DNA of 64,000 nt from Allostella vacuolata (lineage in GTDB: Bacteria > Pseudomonadota > Alphaproteobacteria > ATCC43930 > Allostellaceae): positions 4,737,388 through 4,801,387 of the forward strand of contig AP019702.1 in assembly GCA_006739055.1 (NCBI GenBank). Direction: 5' to 3'. Shown here in pieces: positions 1 through 8,935 of the stretch. Below the pieces are notes generated by a model. That model was not told where the DNA came from. It saw nothing but the letters and a program-made list of their open reading frames with translations, and did not search any database. Position 1 is the stretch's first letter, and the number at the start of each line of letters is the position of its first letter. The position numbers and the translations under genes are program-made.

Positions 1-12
1 GACCCCCCGCCC

Positions 13-2337
13 ATGGACCAGTTCGGCATCGGCCAGCCTGTGCGCCGCAAGGAGGATTTCCGCTTCCTGACCGGCCAGGGCCGCTACACCGACGACATCA
101 GCCTGCCGGGCCAGGCCTACGGGCACGTGCTGCGCTCGCCCCATGCGCATGCGCGGATCACCCGGCTCGACACCGGCGCTGCGGCGGCGGCCCCGGGGGT
201 GCTCGCCGTCCTCACCCATGCCGACGTGGTCGCCGACGGGCTGCCCGGCCTGCCCTGCCATGTCGACGTGCCGGGCCGCGCCGGCTCGAAGATGTTCGCG
301 CCGCTGCGCCCGATCCTGGCGGACGGCATCGTGCGCTATGTCGGCGACCCGGTCGCCTTCGTGGTGGCGGAGACGGCGACCCAGGCCCGCGATGCGGCGG
401 AGCTGATCGAGGTCGAGTACGAGGCGCTGCCGGCCGTCGTCGACGCGGTGGCGGCCATGGCGCCGGACGCGCCGCTGCTGTGGCCCGACCATGGCAGCAA
501 CCTGTGCGTCCATTGGGAAAGCCATGACGGCACGGCGATGCGCGCGGCCTTCGCCGGGGCCGCCCGGGTGGTGCGCTGCGAGCTGGTCAACAACCGGCTG
601 GTCGGCAACCCGATGGAGCCGCGCGTCGCCATCGGCTCCTACGACCCCGAGACCGGCATCCGCACGCTGCATTCCCCGACCCAGGGCGTCGTCAAGCTGT
701 GGCAAGGGCTGGCCGGCATCGTCTTCAACGTGCCGCAGGACAAGATCCGCGTCGTCTCGCCCGATGTCGGCGGCGGCTTCGGGCTGCGCGGCAAGCTGTT
801 CCCGGAATCGGTGATGGTGGTGTGGGCGGCGACCCGCCTCGAGCGCCCGGTGAAGTGGACGTCCGACCGCAGCGAGACCTTCCTGTCCGACCCGCACGGC
901 CGCGACCATGTCACGACCTGCGAGATGGCCTTCGACGCCGATGCCCGCATCCTCGCCATGCGGGCGGAGACCGCGGCCAATGTCGGCGCCTACCTGCTGG
1001 ATTTCGGCCCCCGCATCCCGACCATCGCCGGCGCGCGCATCGCGGGCTCGGTCTACGACGTGCCGGCCATGCAGCATTCGGTGAAGGTGATGTTCACCAA
1101 CACGGTCCCGACCGACGCCTATCGCGGCGCCGGCCGGCCGGAGATCTGCTACCAGATGGAGCGCCTGCTCGACCTGGGGGCGGCCGCCTTCGGTATCGGC
1201 CGCGAGGAGATCCGCCGGCGCAACTTCATCCGGCCGGAGCAGCTGCCCTATCGCAACCAGGTCGGGATGATGATCGATTCCGGCCTGTTCGCCGAGACCA
1301 TGGACCAGGCGCTGGCAATGGCCGACTGGTCCGGCTTCGGCGGGCGGCGGGCGGCGAAGGCCGACGGCCGGCTGCGCGGCATCGGGCTCGGCTACTATGT
1401 CGAGGCGTCCGGCGGGCAGCCGCTCGAGGAGGCCCGCGTGCGCTTCGAGGAAGACGGCCGCGTCTCCCTGATCGTCGGCACCTTCAGCCACGGCCAGGGG
1501 CACGAGACCGCGTTCGCCCAGATCCTGGCCGAACGCCTGGGGGTGCCGTTCGACCAGGTCGACCTGCGCCAGGGCGATTCGGACTTCGTGAAGTTCGGCA
1601 ACGGCACCGGCGGCTCGCGCTCCTCGCAGATGGGCGGGGTGGCGACGGCGCGCGCCGCCCAGCAGGTGGTGGACAAGGCGCGCCGCATCGCCGCCCACGC
1701 GCTGGAGACGGCCGAGGCCGACCTGGAGTTCCGCGACGGCGCGTTCCAGGTGCCGGGCACCGACCTTGGCATCGCCATCGCCGAGGTGGCGAAGCTGGCC
1801 CGCGACCCGGCCCGCCTGCCCGAGGGGATGGAGCCCGGCCTGGACGAGACCTGCCGCTACCAGCGCCCGACCGAATGCAACTTCCCCAACGGCGCCCATG
1901 TCGCCGAGGTGGAGATCGACCCGGACACCGGCGTCGTGCGCATCGCCCGCTATGTCTGCGTCGACGATTGCGGGGTCATCATCAACCCCTTGCTGATCCG
2001 CGGCCAGGTGCACGGCGCCGTCGCCCAGGGGCTGGGCCAGGCGCTGCTGGAGCGCACCGCCTACGACCCGGATTCGGGCCAGCTCGTCTCCGGCTCGTTC
2101 ATGGACTACGCCATGCCGCGGGCGAGCGACATGCCCGACCTGGAGGTCGGCTTCCACGTCGTGCCCAACCCCAGCAACGACCTGGGGGTCAAGGGGGCCG
2201 GCGAGGGCGGGTCCTGCGGGGCCCCGCCCGCCATCGTCAGCGCCGTGTGCGACGCGCTCGGCATCGACCATATCGACATGCCGCTGACGCCCGAGGTGGT
2301 GTGGCGGGCGATCCGCCGAGGGCCCCAGGCGGCATAG
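13..2337 (+). CDS. Molybdopterin-binding large subunit, xanthine dehydrogenase/CoxL family
   Basis: Predicted large catalytic subunit of a molybdenum hydroxylase (aldehyde, CO or xanthine dehydrogenase-like), which would hydroxylate a carbonyl or heterocycle using Mo-bound oxygen and pass electrons to FeS and FAD subunits not seen here. At 774 aa it is normal length. The N-terminus ([19 protein letters not shown]) is the usual family start. The cofactor-binding VGGGFG lies near residues 252-257. AYRGAGRPE near 369-377 is the form II type active loop, not the CO dehydrogenase loop. The catalytic Glu is in GAGEGG (about E731). The substrate cannot be read from sequence. Partner subunits may lie upstream of the window. 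Confidence 0.9.
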   Translation: MDQFGIGQPVRRKEDFRFLTGQGRYTDDISLPGQAYGHVLRSPHAHARITRLDTGAAAAAPGVLAVLTHADVVADGLPGLPCHVDVPGRAGSKMFAPLRPILADGIVRYVGDPVAFVVAETATQARDAAELIEVEYEALPAVVDAVAAMAPDAPLLWPDHGSNLCVHWESHDGTAMRAAFAGAARVVRCELVNNRLVGNPMEPRVAIGSYDPETGIRTLHSPTQGVVKLWQGLAGIVFNVPQDKIRVVSPDVGGGFGLRGKLFPESVMVVWAATRLERPVKWTSDRSETFLSDPHGRDHVTTCEMAFDADARILAMRAETAANVGAYLLDFGPRIPTIAGARIAGSVYDVPAMQHSVKVMFTNTVPTDAYRGAGRPEICYQMERLLDLGAAAFGIGREEIRRRNFIRPEQLPYRNQVGMMIDSGLFAETMDQALAMADWSGFGGRRAAKADGRLRGIGLGYYVEASGGQPLEEARVRFEEDGRVSLIVGTFSHGQGHETAFAQILAERLGVPFDQVDLRQGDSDFVKFGNGTGGSRSSQMGGVATARAAQQVVDKARRIAAHALETAEADLEFRDGAFQVPGTDLGIAIAEVAKLARDPARLPEGMEPGLDETCRYQRPTECNFPNGAHVAEVEIDPDTGVVRIARYVCVDDCGVIINPLLIRGQVHGAVAQGLGQALLERTAYDPDSGQLVSGSFMDYAMPRASDMPDLEVGFHVVPNPSNDLGVKGAGEGGSCGAPPAIVSAVCDALGIDHIDMPLTPEVVWRAIRRGPQAA

Positions 2338-2408
2338 CCCCGGCGGGGGGAACCCCGGCGCGCCGTCGGCCGTTCCGGTCCTTGGACCCGGATCAGGAGA
2401 CGAAGCCG

Positions 2409-2747
2409 ATGGCGACGACCATCCGTACCGAGCGCCGGCTGCTGGCCGCCGAGGGGTTCGAGCAGGTCCGGCGCACCCATCACCCCGAACTGGGCAAGCT
2501 GGGGGCGAGCGAGGTGACCGAACTGCGGCGGCGGATCCGCGAGATGCGCGACAAGGCGCAGGACACCGCCCGCCGGCAGCGGCGGGAGATGCGCGGCAAG
2601 GAAGACCCGCGCGGCGCCCGCCCGGCCGGCGACCATACCGGCACCTCCATCAAGGCGGCCCTCCTGGCGGCCGCGCTGAAACGCCTCAACCGCGCGAACG
2701 CCCGCCAGCAGCCTGGCCGCCAGCCCCCCGAGAGCCGCCAGGACTGA
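2409..2747 (+). CDS. Small charged protein of unknown function
   Basis: A 112-residue protein that I do not recognise. The start ATG is chosen because the coding pattern begins there and the preceding 70 bp hold no other candidate. Residues 1-75 are rich in Arg, Glu and Lys and probably form an amphipathic helix ([15 protein letters not shown]). The tail is Arg, Gln and Pro rich and probably disordered. There is no signal peptide or membrane segment. It follows the molybdenum hydroxylase by 71 bp in the same direction and may be cotranscribed, but nothing ties it to that enzyme. It converges on the saccharopine-dehydrogenase-like gene. Confidence 0.6.
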   Translation: MATTIRTERRLLAAEGFEQVRRTHHPELGKLGASEVTELRRRIREMRDKAQDTARRQRREMRGKEDPRGARPAGDHTGTSIKAALLAAALKRLNRANARQQPGRQPPESRQD

Positions 2748-2768
2748 ACCCGACCGGTCCCGCCGGCA

Positions 2769-3866
2769 TCAGGCCGCCAGCTTCCCCTCCTCCGCCGTCG
2801 CGTAGACGCGGCCGAAGCGGTTGGCGAGGAACCGGTCGAGCGGGATGTCCTCCTGCCGGATGAAGCCGCGGGTCGGCAGCGCGCCCTCGGCCAGCAGGTC
2901 GAGCACCGCGCAGATGCCGGCTGCGGTCGTGATCTGGATGGCGCTCCGCGGCCGGCCGGCGACCGTGCCGCCATAGATCTTGTTGGCGTAGGTGGTCTGG
3001 ACCAGACGGTCGTCCTGCCAGCCGGACACCGCGACCAGGATCACCACCACGTCCTGCATCGTCGTCGGCAGGGCGTTCTCCAGGATGTCCTTCAGCACGG
3101 GGCGGCGGTCGCGCAGGCGCAGGTCGATCAGCAGGGCCTTCATCAGCGCGCAATGGCCGGGATAGCGGATGGTGCGGTAGTTGAGGTTGCGCACCCGGCC
3201 CTCCAGCGTCTCGCACAGCGAGCCCAGCCCGCCCGAGGTGTTGAAGGCCTCGTAGCGCACGCCGTCGAGCGAGAACTCCTCCAGCTCCTCCATCGCCGGC
3301 ACCTCGCGGCGGCGCCCGTCGACGATCGCCTCGCAGGGCTCGCAATACTCGTTGATGACCCCGTCGGTGCTCCAGGTCAGGTTGTAGTTGAGCACGTTGG
3401 AGGGGAACTGCGGCAGGGCGCCGACGCGCAGCTTGACGGTGTCGAGCCGGTCGAAGCGCTGGGCCAGCGCGTGCGCGACGATCGAGATGAAGCCCGGCGC
3501 CAGGCCGCATTGCGGGATGAGCGCGGCCTTGGCCGTGCCGGCCAGCGACTTGACGAGCCGGGTGGTCGCCACGTCCTCGGTCAGGTCGAGATAGTGGACG
3601 CCGGCGGCGTGGGCGGCGCGCGCCACCCCGGCCGTCAGATGATAGGGGGCCGCACTCAGCACCGCGAAACGGCCGGCGAGCGCGGCCGCGACGGCAGCCT
3701 CGTCGGCGAGGTCGAGCAGCAGCGTCTCCACCCCCGGCTGGGCCACCTGGGCCAGCGCCTCGACCGAATGGTCGGCGACGGCGACGCGATAGTCGCCCGA
3801 GGCGGCCAGCATGTCGGCGATGGTGGCGCCGATCTTGCCGGCCCCGATGACGATGACGTTGCGCAT
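2769..3866 (-). CDS. Saccharopine dehydrogenase-like oxidoreductase
   Basis: A 365-aa NAD(P)-dependent enzyme of the saccharopine/lysine dehydrogenase family. The Rossmann motif GAGKIG lies at residues 8-13, followed by the family's C-terminal catalytic fold (APGF, LNYNLTWSTDGVINEY). Relatives act in lysine degradation or polyamine synthesis, and the short single-domain form resembles lysine dehydrogenases. It is divergently transcribed from an Lrp/AsnC regulator across 113 bp, the usual arrangement for an amino-acid catabolic gene under local control, so lysine or a related amino acid is the likely substrate (inference). Confidence 0.8.
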   Translation of the reverse strand: MRNVIVIGAGKIGATIADMLAASGDYRVAVADHSVEALAQVAQPGVETLLLDLADEAAVAAALAGRFAVLSAAPYHLTAGVARAAHAAGVHYLDLTEDVATTRLVKSLAGTAKAALIPQCGLAPGFISIVAHALAQRFDRLDTVKLRVGALPQFPSNVLNYNLTWSTDGVINEYCEPCEAIVDGRRREVPAMEELEEFSLDGVRYEAFNTSGGLGSLCETLEGRVRNLNYRTIRYPGHCALMKALLIDLRLRDRRPVLKDILENALPTTMQDVVVILVAVSGWQDDRLVQTTYANKIYGGTVAGRPRSAIQITTAAGICAVLDLLAEGALPTRGFIRQEDIPLDRFLANRFGRVYATAEEGKLAA

Positions 3867-3948
3867 GGATGGCTCCTGTCCGCCCGGATGAGTCGTGAGC
3901 GCCGACCCTATCCGCGGCCGTCGTCGGATGGCAGCCGAGATCCGTCGA

Positions 3949-3971
3949 AATGCCGGAAGGTTTCCGGCATT
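3949..3971. promoter_or_regulatory. Perfect 10-bp palindrome, candidate Lrp/AsnC operator
   Basis: AATGCCGGAA, then GGT, then TTCCGGCATT: a perfect 10-bp inverted repeat with a 3-nt spacer. It lies in the divergent intergenic region, ending 8 nt before the regulator's chosen start. It covers an alternative upstream ATG at 3950, which argues for the start at 3980. Lrp/AsnC proteins bind such symmetric sites and often repress their own gene. Confidence 0.55.
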
Positions 3972-3979
3972 ATGACGAC

Positions 3980-4426
3980 ATGACCGACGAAACGCCGACG
4001 GACGCCACCGACGCGGCGCTGCTGCGCCTGCTGCAGGAGAATGCCCGGCTGCCGACCGCCGAGCTGGGCCGCCGGCTCGGCCTGTCGCGCACCACGGTGC
4101 AGAGCCGGCTGGAGCGGCTGGAGCGCCGCGGCATCGTCGCCGGCTACACCGTCCGCCTCGGCCGGGATGTGGCCCGGGCGCGGGTTCGCGCCCATATCCT
4201 GCTGACGGTCGCGCCCAAGCTGGCGCGCCGGGTCGAGGCGGCGCTCGCCCGCATCCCCGAGATCGCCACCCTGCACTCGGTCAGCGGGGTGCACGACCTG
4301 ATCGCCATCGTCGAGGCCCGCTCGGTGGAGGAGATGGACCGGCTGATCGACCAGATCGGCGCGCTCGAGGGGGTGGAGCGCACGGTGACCTCGATCATCC
4401 TGTCGACCCGCATCGACCGCGGGTGA
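3980..4426 (+). CDS. Lrp/AsnC family transcriptional regulator
   Basis: A 148-aa regulator. The N-terminal winged helix-turn-helix (about residues 10-55, with LLRLLQENARLPTAELGRRL) is the AsnC-type DNA-binding domain. The C-terminal half (about 65-145, with SGVHDLIAIVEA) is the RAM ligand-binding and oligomerisation domain. Such proteins sense amino acids. It faces the saccharopine-dehydrogenase-like gene and sits behind a palindrome that probably serves as its operator. An in-frame ATG 30 nt upstream (3950) falls within the palindrome and is less likely to be the start. Neither start has a strong Shine-Dalgarno sequence. Confidence 0.9.
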   Translation: MTDETPTDATDAALLRLLQENARLPTAELGRRLGLSRTTVQSRLERLERRGIVAGYTVRLGRDVARARVRAHILLTVAPKLARRVEAALARIPEIATLHSVSGVHDLIAIVEARSVEEMDRLIDQIGALEGVERTVTSIILSTRIDRG

Positions 4427-4442
4427 CCGCCCCCCTGCCCTG

Positions 4443-5357
4443 CTACGCCGCCCGCTTGGCCGTCCCCGACCAGATGGCGCTGAGGCCGGCGGCGAAGATC
4501 AGGGCGAAGCCCGCGAAGTCGGCACCGCTCGGCCGCTCGCCCATCAGGGCGATCGAGGCGCCGACGCCCACCACCGGCACCAGCAGCGTCCCCAGCCCGG
4601 CCGTGCCCGCCGGCAGCCGCACGACCAGCTGGAACCACAGGAGATAGGCGAGCGCCGTCCCGATGACCGTGCTGTAGAGGAACCCCAGCATGGGCAGGGC
4701 ATGCACGCCGGCGCCGGGGTCGACGCCGTGCACCGCCATCCCGACCGCGAACATGGCGGTTCCGGCGACCAGCTGCCAGGCGGCGATGGCGATCGGGTGG
4801 CCGGTGACGCCGGCCCACTTCAGGTAGATCGTCCCCGCCGCCCAGCTGACGGCAGAGCCGATGGCATAGAGCACGCCGGCGGGCACGCCCTCTGCCACCA
4901 GGGGCCAGAGCAGGATGCCGAGGCCGAGCGATCCCAGGACGAGGGCCGCGATCCGCCAGCCGGTCAGCCGCTCCTTCAGGACGAGCCTGGCCAGGAAGGT
5001 CGCCCAGATCGGCATGGTGTAGGCGCAGATCGCCGTGCGGCTGGTCGACGTGCCCAGCATCGCGAAGGCCGCCAGCAGGCCGTACCCGCCGGTGCTGAGC
5101 AGGCCGGCGATAGCCAGGTGGAGGCGGGGCAGCCCCCTTTCGACATGGAGGCTGGCCCCCGTCCAGCGCGCCACCGCCATCAGGATTGCTGCGCCAAGGC
5201 CGAAGGAAACGGCCCGGAAGGTCCATGGCGACAGGTCGTGGAGGGCAAAGCGCCCGGCCGGCCAGTTGAAGCCCCAGATGACCGCGACCAGCAGCAGCAG
5301 GGCGCGGGCGGCGAGGTCTGGCCGGGCAGGCGCGGTCCCGGGGGTGGCGATCGACAT
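4443..5357 (-). CDS. EamA/DMT superfamily transporter
   Basis: A 304-aa integral membrane protein with about ten hydrophobic segments in two EamA repeats, typical of drug/metabolite transporters of the RhtA/YdcZ type that export amino acids or metabolites. The first helix has the family pattern VIWGFNWPAGRFAL. The ATG at 5357 is chosen because the 44 residues upstream in frame are polar and unlike the family. It converges on the Lrp regulator with a 16-bp gap. Given the lysine-like enzyme and regulator nearby, amino-acid efflux is possible but unproven. Confidence 0.85.
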   Translation of the reverse strand: MSIATPGTAPARPDLAARALLLLVAVIWGFNWPAGRFALHDLSPWTFRAVSFGLGAAILMAVARWTGASLHVERGLPRLHLAIAGLLSTGGYGLLAAFAMLGTSTSRTAICAYTMPIWATFLARLVLKERLTGWRIAALVLGSLGLGILLWPLVAEGVPAGVLYAIGSAVSWAAGTIYLKWAGVTGHPIAIAAWQLVAGTAMFAVGMAVHGVDPGAGVHALPMLGFLYSTVIGTALAYLLWFQLVVRLPAGTAGLGTLLVPVVGVGASIALMGERPSGADFAGFALIFAAGLSAIWSGTAKRAA

Positions 5358-5508
5358 CGGAAGAGGCGCCCTTTCCGCCGTCGGGCGGTATCGTCCGTTG
5401 CATGGCCCGCACGCCGATGCGGGGTGCTGACACTGGCCCATCGAGAGGCATGCCGTAAACGGCCACAATCCGCGGAATGCCTGTACCACTTGCCGCGGGC
5501 GGAGGCCC

Positions 5509-6396
5509 TTACCCGCCGCGGATCGCGTCCAGGCGCAGGCGGATCGCGGCGCGGGTGACCGGGCCCGCGACCCCGTCGGCCGACAGCCCGGCCAGGGCCT
5601 GGAAGCGGCGGACCGCGGCCTCGGTCGCGGGCCCGGCCTTGCCGTCGACCACCAGGGCCGGCGCCGCCCCCAGGTCGTTCAGGGCCTGCTGCAGCCAGCG
5701 CGTGTCGGTGCTGTCGCCGCCGGCCTGCCACGGCTCGACCGCGGCGGTGCCGCCGTTGGCGAGCGGCCAGGCGCGCGCGAACCAGGCGCGCCGGTCCGCC
5801 AGCCCGTTGAAGCCGCCATTGATCCGCCGGGTGATGCGTTCGATGTCGTTGAGGTCGGCGGCGAGGTTGAGGTTGCCCTCCGCCCACTCCTGCAACGCCG
5901 GCTTCAGCGCGTGTTCCGGCGCCACGATCAGGCCGGGGTCGGCTTCCAGTTCGACCCCGCAGCCCTGGCCCATGCGGCGGTAGTTGCCGCGGCCGGTGGT
6001 CTGCAGCAGGCCCCCGCCGCGATAGCGGAAGCCGTCGCCCGGCTCGAGGTTGCCGAGCTCGCGCGCCTTGCGCGGGTTGCCCAGGCCGTAGACCCGCTCG
6101 GCCAGCGCCTCCGGCCGGCCGAGCAGCGCCGGGATCTCGTCTGCCCGGATCGCGGCGGAGTGGTTGCCGAGCCCGAAGATCTGGGCGAGGCGCGCGGGCG
6201 TCGTATAGCGCAGGTTCTCGAACAGGACCGCGCCGCCGCCCGATTCGTGCAGCACCTGGGCCAGGAAGTGGGCGACGCGCAGGGGCGTGGTGATCTCGAA
6301 CTGTTCGAACAGCTCGCCGCCCCGGTCGAAGGCGGCGCGATAGGCGCCCTGGGCGTTGGGGGCCAGCGCGCGAAAGATTTCGGCTGCCAGGGACAT
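5509..6396 (-). CDS. GH19 chitinase/lysozyme-like enzyme with peptidoglycan-binding domain
   Basis: A 295-aa predicted glycan hydrolase. Residues about 30-215 form a glycoside hydrolase 19 domain: the catalytic Glu is probably E51 in HES, and GGGLLQTTGRGNY at 127-139 is the family signature. Residues about 223-293 form a PG_binding_1 domain (VDGKAGPATEAAV). There is no signal peptide, so it resembles phage endolysins. No holin or other phage gene is near. It follows the peptide importer's ATPase by 56 bp on the same strand, with GGAGG upstream of its start, and may be cotranscribed. Cell-wall or chitin fragment processing linked to the importer is an inference. Confidence 0.85.
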   Translation of the reverse strand: MSLAAEIFRALAPNAQGAYRAAFDRGGELFEQFEITTPLRVAHFLAQVLHESGGGAVLFENLRYTTPARLAQIFGLGNHSAAIRADEIPALLGRPEALAERVYGLGNPRKARELGNLEPGDGFRYRGGGLLQTTGRGNYRRMGQGCGVELEADPGLIVAPEHALKPALQEWAEGNLNLAADLNDIERITRRINGGFNGLADRRAWFARAWPLANGGTAAVEPWQAGGDSTDTRWLQQALNDLGAAPALVVDGKAGPATEAAVRRFQALAGLSADGVAGPVTRAAIRLRLDAIRGG

Positions 6397-6452
6397 CGGA
6401 CGACCCTCCTCCGGCGGAGCGGAAAACTGAGCCTATCACGAAGCGGGGCCGC

Positions 6453-8063
6453 CTACGCCTCCCCCTCGCCCTGGCGGCCGGGGACCGAGGACAGCAGCAG
6501 CTGGGTGTATTCGTGGCGCGGCCGGAACAGCACGTCGGCGGTCGGTCCCGTCTCGACGATGACGCCGCGGCGCATGACGGCGATGCGGTCGCAGACCTGG
6601 GAGGCGACGCGCAGGTCGTGGGTGATGAACAGCACCGCCAGCCGCAGCTTGCGCTGAATGTCGGCCAGCAGTTCCAGCACCTGGGCCTGGACCGAGACAT
6701 CGAGCGCCGAGACCGGCTCGTCGGCCACCAGCAGCTCCGGCTCCAGGGCCAGCGCCCGGGCCAGGCCGATGCGCTGCCGCTGCCCGCCCGAGAACTCGTT
6801 GGGGAAGCGCTCCGCCGCCGACGGGTCGAGGGCGACCAGCGCCAGCAGCGCGTCGACCCGGGCGCGCGCCGCGCGGCGATCGACGCCGTGGGCGAGCAGC
6901 CCCTGGGCCACGATCTCGTGCACCCGGCGGCGCGGGTTGAGCGACCCCCACGGGTCCTGGAACACCATCTGCACCCGGCGACGCACCGGCGCCAGCCGGC
7001 GGCGGCCGAGCGCCAGCAGGTTGCCGTCGACCCCGGCCAGATGCAGCGTGCCGCCGTCCGCCTGGATCAGACGGACCACGAGGCGGGCCAGCGTCGACTT
7101 GCCCGACCCGCTCTCGCCGACGATGCCGAGCGCCTCGCCGCGGCGCAGGGTGAGGTCGACCCCGGCCACCGCCGCCACCCGCCGCTGCGGGCGGAACAGG
7201 CCGCCGCGGGTGGCGAAGGTCTTGGCGATGCCGGTACCCTCCAGCACCGTCTCGCCCAATTCGGCCGAGCGGTCGGGCCGCGGGGCGAGGCGCGGCACCG
7301 CCGCCAGCAGGCGCTGAGTGTAGGGATGCTGCGGCTGCCCCAGCACGGCGGCGGCGGTGCCGGCTTCGACCACCCGCCCCTCCTGCATCACCGCCACCCG
7401 GTCGGCCATCTCGCGGACGACGCCGATGTCGTGGGTGATCAGCATGACCGCCATCGCCCGCGCGGCCTGGATCGAGCGCAGCAGGGCCAGGATCTGCGCC
7501 TGGGTCGTCACGTCGAGCGCGGTGGTTGGCTCGTCGGCGATCAGCAGGACCGGGTCGAGCGCCAGGGCCATGGCGATCATCGCCCGCTGGCGCTGCCCGC
7601 CCGAAAGCTGGAACGGCCGGGCGTGGCGGATCAGCGCCGGGTCGGGCAGGCCGACCGCCTCCAGCAGCGCCAGGGTGCGGCTGCCGTCGCGGTCGCGCCG
7701 GCCATGGAAGCGGAAGACCTCGCCAATTTGGTCGCCGATGCGCATGACCGGGTTGAGGGCGGCCATCGGCTCCTGGAAGATCATCGCCATGCGGCTGCCG
7801 CGCAGCCGGCGGCGCTCCGCGTCGGCCATGCCGACCAGCTCCTGCCCCTCGAAGCGGATCGAGCCCGCGACCGCCAGCCCCTTGGGCACCAGCCCCATCA
7901 CCGCATGGGCCGTCAGCGACTTGCCGGAGCCGGATTCGCCGACGACGCACAGCACCTCGTGCGGCGCCACCTCCAGCGAGATGCCGTCGACCGCCCGCGC
8001 CCGGTCGGCCCCCTGCGGCAGGGCGACCGAGAGGCCGCGGATGGCGAGCAGCGGCTCGGTCAT
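6453..8063 (-). CDS. Fused double ATPase of a peptide-type ABC importer (YejF-like)
   Basis: A 536-aa protein holding two complete ABC ATPase domains in one chain, equivalent to DppD plus DppF. The first Walker A (GESGSGKS) is near residue 42 and the second near 314. Signature motifs LSGGQRQR and FSGGQRQR are near 151 and 424. Each domain also has the Walker B type ADEP motif. The fused form is typical of YejF. It is fourth in an operon of binding protein, two permeases and ATPase, with a 10-nt gap from the preceding permease. It would power uptake of oligopeptides or peptide-like compounds at the inner membrane. Confidence 0.92.
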   Translation of the reverse strand: MTEPLLAIRGLSVALPQGADRARAVDGISLEVAPHEVLCVVGESGSGKSLTAHAVMGLVPKGLAVAGSIRFEGQELVGMADAERRRLRGSRMAMIFQEPMAALNPVMRIGDQIGEVFRFHGRRDRDGSRTLALLEAVGLPDPALIRHARPFQLSGGQRQRAMIAMALALDPVLLIADEPTTALDVTTQAQILALLRSIQAARAMAVMLITHDIGVVREMADRVAVMQEGRVVEAGTAAAVLGQPQHPYTQRLLAAVPRLAPRPDRSAELGETVLEGTGIAKTFATRGGLFRPQRRVAAVAGVDLTLRRGEALGIVGESGSGKSTLARLVVRLIQADGGTLHLAGVDGNLLALGRRRLAPVRRRVQMVFQDPWGSLNPRRRVHEIVAQGLLAHGVDRRAARARVDALLALVALDPSAAERFPNEFSGGQRQRIGLARALALEPELLVADEPVSALDVSVQAQVLELLADIQRKLRLAVLFITHDLRVASQVCDRIAVMRRGVIVETGPTADVLFRPRHEYTQLLLSSVPGRQGEGEA

Positions 8064-8073
8064 GGGCTTCGAT

Positions 8074-8907
8074 TCACGGGCCGGTCCGCCGGCGCAGATG
8101 CGGGTTGAGGGCGTCGTTCAGCCCCTCGCCCACCAGGTTGATGGCGAGCACGGTGACGAAGATGGCCAGGCCCGGGAAGACCGACAGCCACCAGGCCTGG
8201 CGGAAGACCGCGCGGGCGGCGCCGATCATGTAGCCCCAGCTGATCCGGTTGGGGTCGCCCAGGCCGAGGAAGCTGAGGGCGGACTCGGTCAGGATCGCGG
8301 TCGCCACCATCAACGAGCCCATGATGACCAGCGGGGTGAGCGCGTTGGGCAGGATCTCGCCGAAGATGATGCGGACGTGGGAGACGCCGGACAAGACGGC
8401 GGCCTCGACGAACTCGCGGTGGCGCAGCGCCAGGAACTCGCTGCGCGCCAGGCGCGCCACCGGCGGCCAGGTGACGACCGAGATGGCGATCACCACCGAG
8501 GCCAGGCCCGGGGTCAGGATCGCCACCAGCAGCACCGCCAGGACGAAGCTGGGGATGGTCTGGAAGAACTCCGTGAAGCGCATGGCGAGCTCGTCGACCA
8601 GGCCGCCGAAATAGCCGGCGAGAGCCCCCACCACCACGCCGATGGCGACCGCGATCACCGTCGACAGCACGCCGATGAAGAGCGAGACCCGGGCGCCGTG
8701 GAAGACGCCCGCCAGCACGTCGCGGCCCAGCATGTCGCTGCCGAGCGCGAAGGCGCCGCCCGGCGCCTGCAACGGCGCCCCGCGGGTGTCCCAGGGATCG
8801 AACGGGAAGAGGAAGGGTGCCGTCACCGCCAGCAGGACGACCAGGACCAGCACCGCCAGCCCGACGACGCCGCCACGGTTGCGGGCGAAGCTCTGCCAGA
8901 AGCTCAT
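8074..8907 (-). CDS. Peptide-type ABC transporter permease (DppC/YejE-like)
   Basis: A 277-aa inner-membrane permease with an N-terminal anchor helix, a short periplasmic segment (GTDxxGRD-like LGSDMLGRDV), and five more helices. The cytoplasmic EAA loop (EAAVLSGVSHVRIIFGEILP) docks the ATPase. The start at 8907 is the third of three near-identical ATGAGCTTC-type copies; the two upstream copies open five-codon reading frames (see 8904-8935). It belongs to the importer operon spanning 6453-11525. Confidence 0.92.
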   Translation of the reverse strand: MSFWQSFARNRGGVVGLAVLVLVVLLAVTAPFLFPFDPWDTRGAPLQAPGGAFALGSDMLGRDVLAGVFHGARVSLFIGVLSTVIAVAIGVVVGALAGYFGGLVDELAMRFTEFFQTIPSFVLAVLLVAILTPGLASVVIAISVVTWPPVARLARSEFLALRHREFVEAAVLSGVSHVRIIFGEILPNALTPLVIMGSLMVATAILTESALSFLGLGDPNRISWGYMIGAARAVFRQAWWLSVFPGLAIFVTVLAINLVGEGLNDALNPHLRRRTGP

Positions 8908-8935
8908 GCCGAGAAACTCATGCCCGGAAGCTCAT
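8904..8935 (-). other. Tandem-duplicated start junction with two five-codon mini-ORFs
   Basis: Reading the minus strand, three near-copies with a 14-nt period occur: ATGAGCTTCCGGGC, ATGAGTTTCTCGGC, and the real start ATGAGCTTCTGGCA. The first ATG (8935) overlaps the upstream permease stop as ATGA. It encodes M-S-F-R-A then TGA, which overlaps the second ATG (8921) as ATGA. That encodes M-S-F-S-A then TGA, overlapping the real ATG (8907) again as ATGA. The chain could pass reinitiating ribosomes along, or be an inert duplication. Confidence 0.8.

Noticed and set aside
3950-3979. Upstream ATG for the Lrp-type regulator
   Set aside because: It lies inside the palindromic operator candidate, and the added residues are not family-like.
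5509-6396. Prophage remnant suggested by the endolysin-like gene
   Set aside because: No holin, integrase, capsid or attachment repeat is near, and it is in line with a metabolic operon.
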